Counted from the first letter of the stretch, positions 53,745 through 62,667 are shown. The stretch: DNA of 64,000 bases from Microbacterium atlanticum (GCF_015277815.1 NZ_CP063813.1:3348001-3412000); one strand, 5' to 3'. A program made the numbers and translations. The notes: a model not told the origin generated them from the sequence alone.

Positions 53745-54469
53745 CCCCGCTCTTCGGGCGGCGGCCGCGGCAGAACTCCACCGAGTGGGCGGCCGGCGCG
53801 CCGGTTTCCGCCCCGGGGGCCGCGTCGGCCGGCGAATCTGTGGAGTTCCGCCGGCCGCGGTGGGTGGTCGTCGTGCCGGTCAAGCCGTCGGCGCGCGGCA
53901 AGTCGCGCCTGGACGTCGAGGGCGTCGGCCGCGCCGACCTCGCCCGGGCCATCGCCCTGGACACCCTTGCGTCGGCCGCCGCGTGCGAGCTCGTCGCCCA
54001 GGTCGTGGTGGTGTCGGACGACGCGGCGCTCGCGCGCGAGGCGGCGACGATCCCGGCGCTGCGGTTCGTCCCCGAGGGCGAGCCGCGCGGGCTCGACGCG
54101 GCGGTCGCCACGGGCGTCGCGGCCGTGGATCCGGGAGGACGGATGCCTCGGGCCGCCCTTCTCGGAGACCTTCCGGCCCTCCGGTCCGGCGATCTCGCCG
54201 ACGCGCTGCGGGCCGCGTCATCCGTCGACCGCGCCGTCGTCGCCGACGCGGAGGGCACCGGCTCGACATTGGTCACCGCCGGCGTCGGCGTGGAGTGGGC
54301 GTCGTCGTTCGGCGAGGGGTCGCTCGCGCGGCATACGGCGCTCGGTTTCCACGCTCTTCCGATCGCGGATGCCTCCACCCTGCGTCGCGACGTCGACACC
54401 GCCGAGCAGCTCGCGGCGGCCGCGGCGCTCGGTCTCGGGCCGCGCACGGCGGCACTGCTCGCCGGCTGA
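53741..54469 (+). CDS. cofC: Phospholactate/phosphoenolpyruvate guanylyltransferase (CofC/FbiD)
   Basis: A 242-residue nucleotidyltransferase that activates the 3-carbon acid for F420 side-chain assembly. The core starts WVVVVPVKPSARGKSRLD and continues with VVVVSDDAALA, LRFVPEGEPRGLDAA and ALLGDLPAL. GTG 53741 overlaps the fgd stop (GTGA). The first 40 residues are not found in usual CofC; codons 10-38 are an 84-bp palindromic element inserted in frame. GTG 53840 inside the element's right arm is a possible alternative start giving the normal length. Confidence 0.85.
   Translation: MTPLFGRRPRQNSTEWAAGAPVSAPGAASAGESVEFRRPRWVVVVPVKPSARGKSRLDVEGVGRADLARAIALDTLASAAACELVAQVVVVSDDAALAREAATIPALRFVPEGEPRGLDAAVATGVAAVDPGGRMPRAALLGDLPALRSGDLADALRAASSVDRAVVADAEGTGSTLVTAGVGVEWASSFGEGSLARHTALGFHALPIADASTLRRDVDTAEQLAAAAALGLGPRTAALLAG
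53769..53852. repeat. 84-bp palindromic element, copy B (inside cofC)
   Basis: Left arm GGCAGAACTCCACCGA (53769-53784), right arm TCTGTGGAGTTCCGCC (53837-53852), 14 of 16 paired, 52-bp centre. Same total length and arm layout as copy A at 10089-10172. Its length is 28 codons and it keeps the reading frame open. Confidence 0.85.
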
Positions 54470-54493
54470 CCGCCCGGACCCGCCGAGGCACGC

Positions 54494-55237
54494 TCATGCG
54501 ACGAGCAGGTAGACCGCGCCCACGATCGTGAAGACGATGACGAGCCTCTCGAACACCGTCTGCGACAGGCGGTCGGCGAGCCAGCGGCCGAGGAACGCGG
54601 ATGCCACGACGAGCGGCACGAGCACCAGGTCGATGAGCAGCCCCGGGACGGTGATGATCCCGATGCCGATCGAGAACGGCACCTTGAACAGGTTCACGAT
54701 CGCGAAGAACCACGCCGCCGTGCCGAGGAAGGCCTTCACCTCGAAGCGGGCGGCGAGGAAGTACATCGACATCACCGGGCCGGCCGCATTCGCGACCATC
54801 GTGGTGAAGCCCCCGAGTGTTCCGTAGGTGGCCGCCGCCACCCGGTGCGGGCCTGCGGTGTCGACCTGCGAGACGAAACGCCGCCGCAGCAGCGTGATCG
54901 CGATGACCGCGAGCAGGATGACGCCGATCGTGCGCTTGACCCAGAGGTCGTCGGCGAACCACAGGAAGACGACGCCGGCGAGCACCCCGACGACGACCGC
55001 GGGGGCCAGGCGCAGCAGGGTGCGCCAGTCGGCGTGGCGGCGGTACATCGTGACCGCGAACACGTCGGCGACGATCAGCAGCAGGAGCAGCACGCCGGTC
55101 GACTGCCGCGCCGGCAGCACGGCGGCGAAGATCGCGACGGCGATCGTCCCCGCTCCGGGAACAGCGGTCTTCGACAGGCCGACGGTCACCGCCGCGAGGC
55201 CGAGCAGCGCCCACGCCCACCAGGCGAGCTCCGGCAC
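54494..55237 (-). CDS. TauE/SafE family sulfite/anion exporter
   Basis: A 247-residue membrane protein with about eight helices and the family's TVGLSKTAVPGAGTIAVAIFAAVLP (first half) and YGTLGGFTTMVANAAGPVMSMYFL (second half) signatures. Exports small anions such as sulfite, sulfoacetate or organic acids. GTG 55237 is 1 nt after the cofD stop, so it is coupled to F420 synthesis; a link to that pathway is not established. Confidence 0.87.
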   Translation of the reverse strand: MPELAWWAWALLGLAAVTVGLSKTAVPGAGTIAVAIFAAVLPARQSTGVLLLLLIVADVFAVTMYRRHADWRTLLRLAPAVVVGVLAGVVFLWFADDLWVKRTIGVILLAVIAITLLRRRFVSQVDTAGPHRVAAATYGTLGGFTTMVANAAGPVMSMYFLAARFEVKAFLGTAAWFFAIVNLFKVPFSIGIGIITVPGLLIDLVLVPLVVASAFLGRWLADRLSQTVFERLVIVFTIVGAVYLLVA

Positions 55238-55238
55238 G

Positions 55239-56222
55239 TCAGACCCCGGCCGCGGCGAGCGCCGCCTCGCCGAGCGCGGTCCGGCGGGAGGCATCCGTCA
55301 TCCACAGCGGGCGGACGAGGGGACGGATGCCGAGCCCGGCCACCTCGGCGGCGGCGGGCGCATCCTCCTCGGCGATCAGCCAGGCATCGAGGACGCCGCC
55401 GGCGGCGCGCGCGCCGTAGAGCGAGGCGACGGCGGCCGCCGACGTCTCGACACCGATCGCGGTGAGGCAGACGTCGGCCATGCCTCGGACGACCTTCCCG
55501 CCGATGATGGGCGAGACGCCGACGACGGGCGCGGACGCGCTGCGCAGCGCCTCGCGCACGCCGGGCACCGCGAGGATCGGTCCGATCGACACGACCGGGT
55601 TCGAGGGCGCGATGAGCACAGCGTCGGCGGCGGCGATGGCCTCGGTCACCCCGGGAGCGGGCAGGGCGTCACCGATGCCGGGGTTCTCGAACCGCGCGGG
55701 AGCGAGGGTGGCGCGGTGGCGCGTCCACCACTCCTGGAAATGCAGGCGCGTTCCGTCGCGCAGCACCACGACGGTGTCGACCTCGGCGTCGGTCATGGGC
55801 AGCAGACGTGCTCCGAGGCGCCAGCGGTGCGACATCCGCTCCAGCACCTGCGTCGGCGTGAGGCCCTCGCGCAGCCAGCCGGTGCGGGCGAGGTGCGTGC
55901 CGAGGTCCAGGTCGCCGAGCGTGAACCAGGGCCAGCCGGCGCCCCACTCCCCCAGCTCGCCGTTGACCCGCTCGGTGTCGCCCGCCCGGCCCCACCCGCG
56001 CTCGGCGTCGTTGACGCCTGCCAGGGCGTACGTGATCGAGTCGACGTCGGGCTGCAGGCGCACGCCCGAGAGCCACAGGTCGTCACCGGTGTTGACCACG
56101 ACGGTCAGGTGCGCGGTGGGATCGTCGAGACCGCGCGCCCGAAGGGCCGAGCGCACGCCGAGGACGAACTTCGATCCGCCGACGCCGCCCGCGAGCACGA
56201 CGACGCGCGGTGCGCCCGTCAC
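55239..56222 (-). CDS. cofD: 2-phospho-L-lactate (PEP) transferase CofD/FbiA
   Basis: A 327-residue enzyme that joins the activated 3-carbon phosphate to FO, giving F420-0 or its dehydro form. N-terminal LAGGVGGSKFVLGV binds the nucleotide, followed by VVVNTGDDLWLSGVRLQPDVDS and APSNPVVSIGPILAVPGV, all CofD hallmarks. Start GTG 56222. It is on the opposite strand to cofC and just below hemD (6-nt gap). FbiB, which adds the glutamate tail, is not in the window. Confidence 0.92.
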   Translation of the reverse strand: MTGAPRVVVLAGGVGGSKFVLGVRSALRARGLDDPTAHLTVVVNTGDDLWLSGVRLQPDVDSITYALAGVNDAERGWGRAGDTERVNGELGEWGAGWPWFTLGDLDLGTHLARTGWLREGLTPTQVLERMSHRWRLGARLLPMTDAEVDTVVVLRDGTRLHFQEWWTRHRATLAPARFENPGIGDALPAPGVTEAIAAADAVLIAPSNPVVSIGPILAVPGVREALRSASAPVVGVSPIIGGKVVRGMADVCLTAIGVETSAAAVASLYGARAAGGVLDAWLIAEEDAPAAAEVAGLGIRPLVRPLWMTDASRRTALGEAALAAAGV

Positions 56223-56228
56223 CGACCG

Positions 56229-57071
56229 TCAGCTCCGGTCGGCGCGCAGCTGCGGCAGCACGCCCGTCTTCGGGGCGAACTCGTCGGCGGCGTGCGGCAG
56301 GTCGAACTTGGCGACGGCGTCGATGAGGGCGTCCACCGTCTGCGCGTCGGCGACGACGTCGACGTCGAGTCCCGCGCGGCGGGCGTCGCGGGCGGTGCGG
56401 GGTCCGATGGCCGCGATGAGCGTGGTGCGGGGGATGACGGGGAACTGGTCGTGGACCTGCTCGGCGACCGACCCGCTGGTGACGAGGATGGCGTTGATGC
56501 GACCCGACCGCACGTCCCCGGCGATGCGATCGGTGACCGGGACGCCCACCGTGCGGTAGGCCACGACGCTGCGGACGCGGTGGCCGGCCTCGGTGAGCAT
56601 GCGGGTGAGCACGGGCTTGGCGATCTCGCTGCGCAGCGTGAGGATGTCGCGCGCCTCGGGCTCGAGGGCGATGAGCTGCTCGGCCATGCCCGCGGCGGAG
56701 TTGTCGCGCTCGGGCACCAGGTCGACGCGGTACCCGACGGCCAGCAGCGCGGCCGCGGTCGTCTCGCCCACGGCGGCGACCTTGGTCGTCGGCGGCACGA
56801 CGGCTCGGTAGGCGTAGAGCACGTCCACGGTCGTGGCGCTCGTCACCGTGAGCCAGTCGAACGCGCCGGCGGCGAGGTCGGCGATCGCCTGCTCGAGGGT
56901 GGCCTGGTCGTTCGTGGGCGCGAAGTTGATGAGCGGCGCGATGACGGGGGTCGCCCCTTGGCGGCGCAGTGTGGCGGCGACGCCGTCGCCCCAGGGGCCG
57001 CCGCGGGGCACGAGGACGCGCCAGCCGGTGAGCGGCTTGGCGGGCTGGTGCTGTGCTGCGGCGGTGTTCAT
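56229..57071 (-). CDS. hemD: Uroporphyrinogen-III synthase
   Basis: A 280-residue HemD, closing the tetrapyrrole ring with inversion of ring D. Two-lobed: RVLVPRGGPWGDGVAATLRRQG, DWLTVTSATTVDVLYAY, AAVGETTAAAL, then NAILVTSGSVAEQV and AAIGPRTARDARRAG. ATG 57071 has GAGAG about 10 nt upstream; TTG 57098 in the same frame is an alternative. Another tetrapyrrole gene (HemY type) lies 1.4 kb away. Confidence 0.9.
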   Translation of the reverse strand: MNTAAAQHQPAKPLTGWRVLVPRGGPWGDGVAATLRRQGATPVIAPLINFAPTNDQATLEQAIADLAAGAFDWLTVTSATTVDVLYAYRAVVPPTTKVAAVGETTAAALLAVGYRVDLVPERDNSAAGMAEQLIALEPEARDILTLRSEIAKPVLTRMLTEAGHRVRSVVAYRTVGVPVTDRIAGDVRSGRINAILVTSGSVAEQVHDQFPVIPRTTLIAAIGPRTARDARRAGLDVDVVADAQTVDALIDAVAKFDLPHAADEFAPKTGVLPQLRADRS

Positions 57072-57269
57072 AAGGGGTCGACTCTCGGTGGTGCTCAAGT
57101 CGGCCGCCCACGACGTTCGAGCAGCCGATTGCGCGATTCGAATCGGGCTCGCGCGATCGGCAGCATACGCACCATTGCACTGCCTTGCCTCACGAGCATA
57201 CCCCTCACCGCGCGACGAGGGGACCGCGCGCAGGCTGGCGCACGGGCGGGCGGGGAGGCGGCGTGGGCC

Positions 57270-57548
57270 TCAGCGGGTGTAGAGGCGGACGAAGCCCCAC
57301 ACGGCGGCGCCGACCGCGGCCGCCGACGCGATCACCGCGACGGCGGCGAGGGCAGGGTTGCTCCGCTGGAACGCGCGTGCCCGATCGATGCCCGCGTCCA
57401 GCGCGCGTCCGGCGCGCCGGGGGACGTTCGCCTTCTCTTCGATGGCCGCGAGCGCGGCCTTCAGCTCGGTGCGCGCCTGCACCACCGGGTCGGCGATCCC
57501 GAGCGGGACGGCGGTGCGCGGGACCGGCACGAGGGCGTCAGAGCTCAT
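57270..57548 (-). CDS. Small membrane-anchored protein (DUF3618-like)
   Basis: A 92-residue protein: an amphipathic helix (VVQARTELKAALAAIEEKANVPRRAGRALDAGIDRARAF) then one membrane helix near the C-terminus (AAVAVIASAAAVGAAVWGFV). Typical third member of YtxH / Holin-X / DUF3618 clusters. Overlaps the Holin-X gene end by 11 nt. Function unknown. Confidence 0.75.
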   Translation of the reverse strand: MSSDALVPVPRTAVPLGIADPVVQARTELKAALAAIEEKANVPRRAGRALDAGIDRARAFQRSNPALAAVAVIASAAAVGAAVWGFVRLYTR

Positions 57549-57939
57549 CGCGGACCTCCTTCACGTCGAGGGCGATCGATTCCACGGGGTTCTGGCGTTC
57601 GCCGATCTTCTGGAAGCGGCGGTAGCCGATGAAGGCGAACACCGCCGCGAGCAGGACCATGACGACGAACACGATGAGGGCCGCCGCCCAGATCGGCATC
57701 CAGATCGCGAGCACCGCGATGATGATCGTTCCGAGCACCGGCACCGACCAGAACAGCACGAACAGGGCGAGGAACACCCAGACGGCGCCCCACCCGCCGT
57801 CCTTCGCCGTGCGGGCGAGCCACGTCTTGGCGGCGTCGATCTCGGCGATGACGAGGTTGCGGACCAGCTCCGGGATCTCCCCGATGAGGGTGAGCAGGCT
57901 GTCGTCCGCGCGGTCGCGGAAGCCACGCGGTGTCGTCAT
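57538..57939 (-). CDS. Actinobacterial phage-holin family (Holin-X) protein
   Basis: A 133-residue protein: an N-terminal helical region (LIGEIPELVRNLVIAEIDAAKTWLA) and two membrane helices (AVWVFLALFVLFWSVPVLGTIIIAVLAIWM; AALIVFVVMVLLAAVFAFIGY). The Holin-X name is historical; in chromosomal clusters like this one no phage genes are present and the role is probably in the envelope. ATG 57939 is 4 nt after the YtxH stop; GTG 57942 is an alternative. Confidence 0.82.
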   Translation of the reverse strand: MTTPRGFRDRADDSLLTLIGEIPELVRNLVIAEIDAAKTWLARTAKDGGWGAVWVFLALFVLFWSVPVLGTIIIAVLAIWMPIWAAALIVFVVMVLLAAVFAFIGYRRFQKIGERQNPVESIALDVKEVRDEL

Positions 57940-57943
57940 CACG

Positions 57944-58333
57944 TCAGGCTCCGCCGCGTCCGTTCTGGGACGCGTCCTCGACGGCGTCGTCCACGGCGTC
58001 CGTCACGGCCTGCGCGGAGGTCTGCGCAGCGCGCTCGACGTCGTCGAGGGACTCATCGCCGACGTTGATCGCGGCATCCAGGCGCTGTCCGGGGGTGCCC
58101 TTCGAGCCGGCCGCCTTCGTGACCTTGACCGCCGAGTCCCACAGGGTGGACGGCAGCGCCATCGCCTGCGACTTGGCGAAGTCCTTCACCTTGCCGACCT
58201 GCTCCTGCACCGGGTCCATGTTCCAGACCTTGAGCCACTGCTCCTTGATCTGCTCGTAGCGCTCGCGACCGGCTCGGCTCCCGAGCACGTACCCGATGGC
58301 GATCCCGACGACGAGTCCTGCCTTGCCCTTCAT
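57944..58333 (-). CDS. YtxH-like small membrane protein
   Basis: A 129-residue protein with a short N-terminal membrane helix (GLVVGIAIGYVLGSRAGRERYEQI, the YtxH glycine-rich pattern) and an acidic Ala-rich helical tail. First gene of a three-gene cluster with Holin-X and DUF3618. GAGGAGACC before ATG 58333. Role unknown, often stress-related. Confidence 0.78.
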   Translation of the reverse strand: MKGKAGLVVGIAIGYVLGSRAGRERYEQIKEQWLKVWNMDPVQEQVGKVKDFAKSQAMALPSTLWDSAVKVTKAAGSKGTPGQRLDAAINVGDESLDDVERAAQTSAQAVTDAVDDAVEDASQNGRGGA

Positions 58334-58431
58334 GGGGTCTCCTCACGCTCGGTGTGACCTGACGACCCTCTCAGGGTAGCCCTGTATGCCGATTCCGGCA
58401 TCCACCCTTGACACCGCTCGTCACGCGGTGT

Positions 58432-60015
58432 TCACTTCTGCGGTCCGATCCCCCACAGCACGCGGCGACGCAGTGCATCGGCCTGCTCCTGGGCGTCGGC
58501 GACGACCCGCGCGAGCCCGCTCCCGGCAAGCCAGGCGCCCACCACGGCGAGGTCGGGCACCCGGGAGAGGTCGGCGCGCACCCTGGCGGCGCGCTCCCGC
58601 TGACCCATCGCCGACACCGGCGGCGCCAATTGGTAGGCACCGCGGTGGAATCCCGCGACGACGTGCGCGTCGAGCGGGACCCCGAGCAGAGCGGATGCCT
58701 CGCCCCGAGCCAGCTCGGCGGCCTCGGCGTCGCTCAGTCCGGCCGTGGCGGGGGCGGCATCCGGCCCGCCGAACGCCACCCGCACCACGTGCCGGCCCGG
58801 GCCCGCCTCCCACGCCAGCCACTCCCACCGGGCGGTCTCGTGGACGAGACCGCTGGCCCGGCCCGACCCGGGCACCGCGTGCACGTGCGCGCCGCGCGGA
58901 GCCGCGTCGAGGGCGGGCGCGTCGAGCACGAGTGTGACGACCTCCCGGGCGATGCCGGCCGGGACGACCTCGGCGAACGCGCCGTCGCCCAGCACCGGCC
59001 CCAGGAGTGCGCGGGCCGTGGCCTCGTCGGTCGCGACGACCACCGCGTCGGCCGTGAGCTCGCGCGGCGTCGCCTCTTCCGGAGGAGGTGCCGGTGCGCC
59101 CGGGTCCGCCCCGGCCGGCCCGGCGTGGTCGAGCGACACGGTCCACGCGCCGTCGTGCCGCGCCAGTGCGGTGGCGGGCGCGGCGGGACGGATGACGACG
59201 CCGCGCTCGTGGAGCCGCGCGGCGAGGGCGGCCACGAGCTGCGGCATCCCTCCCTGCAGGGTCTCGACGCCGCCGCCGCGCGACGTGTCGAGGCGCAGAT
59301 CGGCGACCGCGCCGCCCAGCGAGCCGGTGCGGGTGAGCGCCGCGCCGAGTCCGGGCGCGGCGACTTCGACGTCGACGTCGTCGGGCGCGACGCCGAACCG
59401 GTCGAGGCTGAGCGGCGCGACGAGACGGTCACGCACCTTGTCGCCCATGCGTCCGCCCACGAGCCTGCCGAGGCTGCGCTGCTTGCCGATGGTGAGGGGC
59501 GGGCGGAGGCGGTCCAGGTATGCGCGCCACGTGCCGCCCCACCCGATGATGCGGCGGACGCTCTCGTCCCACGGGTTGGCGGGGATGCCGAGCACCTGCT
59601 CCACCGGCAGCGGCGCGGCGGCACCCCGCGGCAGTCCTGCGATCCACGCGCTGTCGTCGCGAGGGCGCGCGATCGTCACGTCGGGAAGCACGTCGCCGAT
59701 CAGCGCCCGCACCGCGCCGCCACGGGTGGAGAAGCACGTGACGCCGGTGTCGAGGTCGAGGCCGGCGATCCGGGTGGTCGCGATCGTGCCGCCGAGGCGA
59801 GCGGATGCCTCCACCACCGTCACCGCCATGCCGACCTTCGCGCACTCCCACGCGGCGACGAGCCCTGCGATGCCTGCCCCGATCACGACGACCCGCGTGT
59901 CGCTGGCCTGGGCGACGAGGTCCGCGAGCGGCTCCGCGGTCGGGCCCAGGCGCCCGGCGGCTCCGGACGAGTCGCCGCCGTCGGAAGGGGGCAGGGAGGC
60001 GGTCACGCCATCCAT
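58432..60015 (-). CDS. HemY-type protoporphyrinogen/coproporphyrinogen III oxidase-like flavoprotein
   Basis: A 527-residue FAD oxidoreductase. FAD site VIGAGIAGLVAAWECAKVGMAVTVVEASARLGGTI, then DTGVTCFSTRG, a central substrate domain with FGVAPDDVDVEVAAPG, GGMPQLVAALAARL, and the C-terminal VVGAWLAGSGLARVVADA. Gram-positive HemY enzymes oxidise coproporphyrinogen III in heme synthesis; nearness to hemD fits. The usual length is about 470; the extra residues are at the N-terminus and in a Pro/Gly-rich insertion near 300. I name it at family level only. Confidence 0.83.
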   Translation of the reverse strand: MDGVTASLPPSDGGDSSGAAGRLGPTAEPLADLVAQASDTRVVVIGAGIAGLVAAWECAKVGMAVTVVEASARLGGTIATTRIAGLDLDTGVTCFSTRGGAVRALIGDVLPDVTIARPRDDSAWIAGLPRGAAAPLPVEQVLGIPANPWDESVRRIIGWGGTWRAYLDRLRPPLTIGKQRSLGRLVGGRMGDKVRDRLVAPLSLDRFGVAPDDVDVEVAAPGLGAALTRTGSLGGAVADLRLDTSRGGGVETLQGGMPQLVAALAARLHERGVVIRPAAPATALARHDGAWTVSLDHAGPAGADPGAPAPPPEEATPRELTADAVVVATDEATARALLGPVLGDGAFAEVVPAGIAREVVTLVLDAPALDAAPRGAHVHAVPGSGRASGLVHETARWEWLAWEAGPGRHVVRVAFGGPDAAPATAGLSDAEAAELARGEASALLGVPLDAHVVAGFHRGAYQLAPPVSAMGQRERAARVRADLSRVPDLAVVGAWLAGSGLARVVADAQEQADALRRRVLWGIGPQK

Positions 60016-60068
60016 CCTCCCATCCGCCGCGCGTGCGACCGCAGGCGCCGCGGTGGGAGACTGGGGCC

Positions 60069-60638
60069 ATGACGCTCCACATCACGGGCGACGAGGCTGC
60101 CGACCGTCTGCTCACCGACGACCCGCTCGCCCTTCTCATCGGCATGCTGCTGGACCAGCAGGTTGCGATGGAGACCGCGTTCGCCGGCCCGCTGAAGATC
60201 TCGGAGCGTGCGGGCACCCTCGACGCCGCCGCCATCGCGAGCTTCGACCCCGACGCGTTCGCCGAGCTGTTCAAGGCGACTCCGGCCGTCCACCGGTTCC
60301 CGGGATCGATGGCCGCACGCGTGCAGGCTCTCTGCGCCGCGGTCGAGCAGGAGTGGGGCGGCGACGCCGCCGCGATCTGGCGGCGGGATGACCCCGACGG
60401 CCCGACCGTGCTGAAGCGGCTGAAGAAGCTGCCGGGCTTCGGGGAGCAGAAGGCGAAGATCTTCCTGGCGCTGCTGGGCAAGCAGTACGGCTATTCGGGC
60501 GACGGGTGGCGCGAGGCATCCGCGCCCTACGGCGAGCAGGGGTCGCACCGCAGCGTCGCGGACATCGTCTCGCCGGAGTCCCTGGCCGAGGTGCGTGAGC
60601 ACAAGCGTGCGATGAAGAGCGGCGGAGGAGGAGTCTGA
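60069..60638 (+). CDS. HhH-GPD-type base-excision-repair protein
   Basis: A 189-residue protein of the actinobacterial HhH-GPD subfamily. The first helices LIGMLLDQQVAMETAFAGP and the helix-hairpin-helix LKKLPGFGEQKAKIFLALLGK are clear. A catalytic Asp or Lys is not certain from sequence. Predicted DNA glycosylase; lesion unknown. ATG 60069; its stop overlaps the next start (TGATG). Confidence 0.82.
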   Translation: MTLHITGDEAADRLLTDDPLALLIGMLLDQQVAMETAFAGPLKISERAGTLDAAAIASFDPDAFAELFKATPAVHRFPGSMAARVQALCAAVEQEWGGDAAAIWRRDDPDGPTVLKRLKKLPGFGEQKAKIFLALLGKQYGYSGDGWREASAPYGEQGSHRSVADIVSPESLAEVREHKRAMKSGGGGV

Positions 60639-61060
60639 TGAAGAAGACCGGAGGCGACGTCGACGAGTTCATCGCCGCCGTCACGCCCGCGAAGCGGCAG
60701 CGGGATGCCGCTTCGATGGTCGAGCTGATGCGCGAGGTGACCGGCCGCGAGCCCGAGATGTGGGGCACGATCGTGGGCTTCGGCGCCTGCCACTACACCT
60801 ACCCGACGGGCACCGAGGGCGACTCGCCCATCGCCGGGTTCGCACCGCGGCGCCAGGCCACGACCGTGTACCTGCTGAGCACGGCGGCGCACGCGGACCG
60901 GCTGGCGAAGCTCGGGCCGCACGAGACCGGCGTCGGGTGCCTCTACATCAAGGACCTCGAGACGGTGGATGCCGCGGTGCTGCGTGACATCGTCGCCGAG
61001 GACTACCGGCGGGTCATGGCCGGCGAGGTCGAGTACGCGACGTTGACGGTGCTCGACTGA
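60638..61060 (+). CDS. DUF1801 domain protein
   Basis: A 140-residue protein with the DUF1801/YdhG pattern (FIAAVTPAKRQRDAASMVELMREVTGREPEMWGTIVGFGACHYTYPTG; GVGCLYIKDLETVD). Function unknown. Co-translated with the HhH-GPD gene. RBS GGAGGAGG inside the end of that gene. Confidence 0.85.
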   Translation: MKKTGGDVDEFIAAVTPAKRQRDAASMVELMREVTGREPEMWGTIVGFGACHYTYPTGTEGDSPIAGFAPRRQATTVYLLSTAAHADRLAKLGPHETGVGCLYIKDLETVDAAVLRDIVAEDYRRVMAGEVEYATLTVLD

Positions 61061-61084
61061 CCGCCGGTCGCGAGGGCGGGCGCG

Positions 61085-62568
61085 TCAGAACGGCGCGCCA
61101 CCCTCGTACGGAGCGGCGGACGCCCTGGCGAGGCCTCGAGATGGGACGAACTGGACGACTGAGGGCGGTTTATCGGCGTACCGGCGACCGGTGGGACTGA
61201 ACCACTCGAGGACGCCGCCGCCGACCTGCCGGACCCGCCACGCCGACGCGTGTTTGAGCGTGTGATGCCGGCGGCAGAAGTGCGCGAGATTGCCGTCGCA
61301 CGTCGGACCGCCCTTGGCTCTGTCGACGGTGTGGTCGACATCCTGGCGTCGGAGTGCCCGGATGCAGCCCGGGAAGCGGCAGCGTTCGTCGCGGGCTCGG
61401 AGGAATCGGCGAAGTTCTGCGCTCGGTCGGTAGCGGTCGACCGCCATCGGAAGACCGCTGTGCGGGTGGTACATGACGCGATCCCACCCGGGCGCCTCGG
61501 CTGCCAGTCGGCGGGCGGTGTCGGCGTCGATCGGCCCGTAGCCGACGAGGAGTGCGGGCTCCTGGCTCACTCCCGCGAGGGTCAGGACCGGATCTGCACC
61601 TGTGCTCGGATCGCGGCGAGCGTGTCTCCCTCACCGTGCGCGCTCGGCGCGCCCGCCAGGACGAGGTCGGCGAAGATGTCTGCTCGGAGCTCGTCGAGTG
61701 TCCGCTGTTCAGCGCCGGGACCGGTGCACAGCCGCGGATCGCCCAGCCCCTCCGCCGCCACTGCAGAATCGGCTTCCTCGGCACCGTCGACCAGTCGCTC
61801 TGCGGCCGGAGCGGCTTTGGTCCCGGGTGAGCTGTCGATCTGGACGCCACGCGCTGTCCGGCCTGAGAGCCCGGCCTCCCCTGAGCTCTCGGACTCGGAG
61901 AACCGCGCACTCTCGGCATCGCGCTCGGTCTCGGCCATCTCGGTCAGGCGGTCGTGGATGGCGTGCGCCAGGACCGCCGGCAGGTCGGCGAGCAAACGGG
62001 CCATGCCGTCGTCGAGGTCGATCACCCGGACCCGACGAGTGCCGTGCGCACGTCGCTGGAGCTCTGCGGCCATCTCGGGATCGATGCGTGCCGCGACGAC
62101 ACGGGCGATCGCGCGCAGACGGGCCGGGGTCTCGAAGCGGGCGGCCTCCAGCAGGATGCGCTCATACTCGGCCCGGCTCGCCGGGTCGTCGATCCCCGCA
62201 CCGGAGTCGGTGATGGCGGACGCGTGAGCGAGGTCGATGCGGCCCTTGCGGAGCGCCCGGAACGTCTCGGAGAACGAGGAGACGAGTGCGCTGGCCGCAG
62301 ACATCCGGGCCTGGACCGTTCGGTCGCTCAGCCGCATCGCGGCACCCAGTTCGGCGGTGACCTCGCGCAGGGGCAGGTCGTGCGGACTGCGACGCCCACC
62401 CGCCCGCCGCTCTTCTTCGCGCGCCCGCACGATCTCGGTGGCGTCGTCCAGCAGTGCCGCCTCGTGCGCCTGGAGGCGTGCGATCCGTGCTCTGGTCGCC
62501 TTCACGTCAGCCACGACGCGCTCGAGAGCGCCCCAGATCGCGTCGCCGGTATCGATGGTGCGGCTCAA
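61085..62568 (-). pseudogene. DUF222 / 13E12-repeat HNH protein, frameshifted
   Basis: Two adjoining frames make one family member. The first (62568 to a stop at 61582) carries the DUF222 region (LSDRTVQARMSAASALV; ELRADIFADLVLAGAP) and ends IRAQVQIRS-stop. The second, shifted, reads PVLTLAGVSQEPALLVGYGPIDADTARRLA from about 61590 and contains the HNH nuclease (CRFPGC, DVDHTVDRAKGG, CRRHH) to the stop at 61085. The break is at a CC run near 61588-61594; one missing base would explain it. TTG 62568 with GGGAG upstream is the likely start; an upstream ATG at 62676 would lie beyond the LexA-like box. Either a true mutation or a sequencing error. Confidence 0.82.
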
Positions 62569-62651
62569 CAGTCTCCCGTTCAAAAGGGGGGCCGCAGCGG
62601 TGCGGCGCGAGACCGATGGGGAGTGCAGCGTCCGATCTCTGACCTCGATAT

Positions 62652-62667
62652 TAGTACATTTGTTCGA
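62652..62667. promoter_or_regulatory. LexA-like SOS box upstream of frameshifted DUF222-HNH gene
   Basis: On the minus strand TCGAAC-AAAT-GTACTA. The actinobacterial LexA consensus is TCGAAC-N4-GTTCGA: the left half is perfect and the right half matches 4 of 6. It is 84 bases before TTG 62568. Several mycobacterial 13E12-family genes are in the LexA regulon. Confidence 0.5.

Noticed and set aside
57538..57939. Prophage remnant suggested by the holin-family protein
   Set aside because: The Holin-X family is common in actinobacterial chromosomes next to YtxH and DUF3618 proteins; no phage gene is near.
61582..61600. Programmed ribosomal frameshift in the DUF222-HNH gene
   Set aside because: No slippery heptamer or following structure is evident; a lost base in a C run is simpler.
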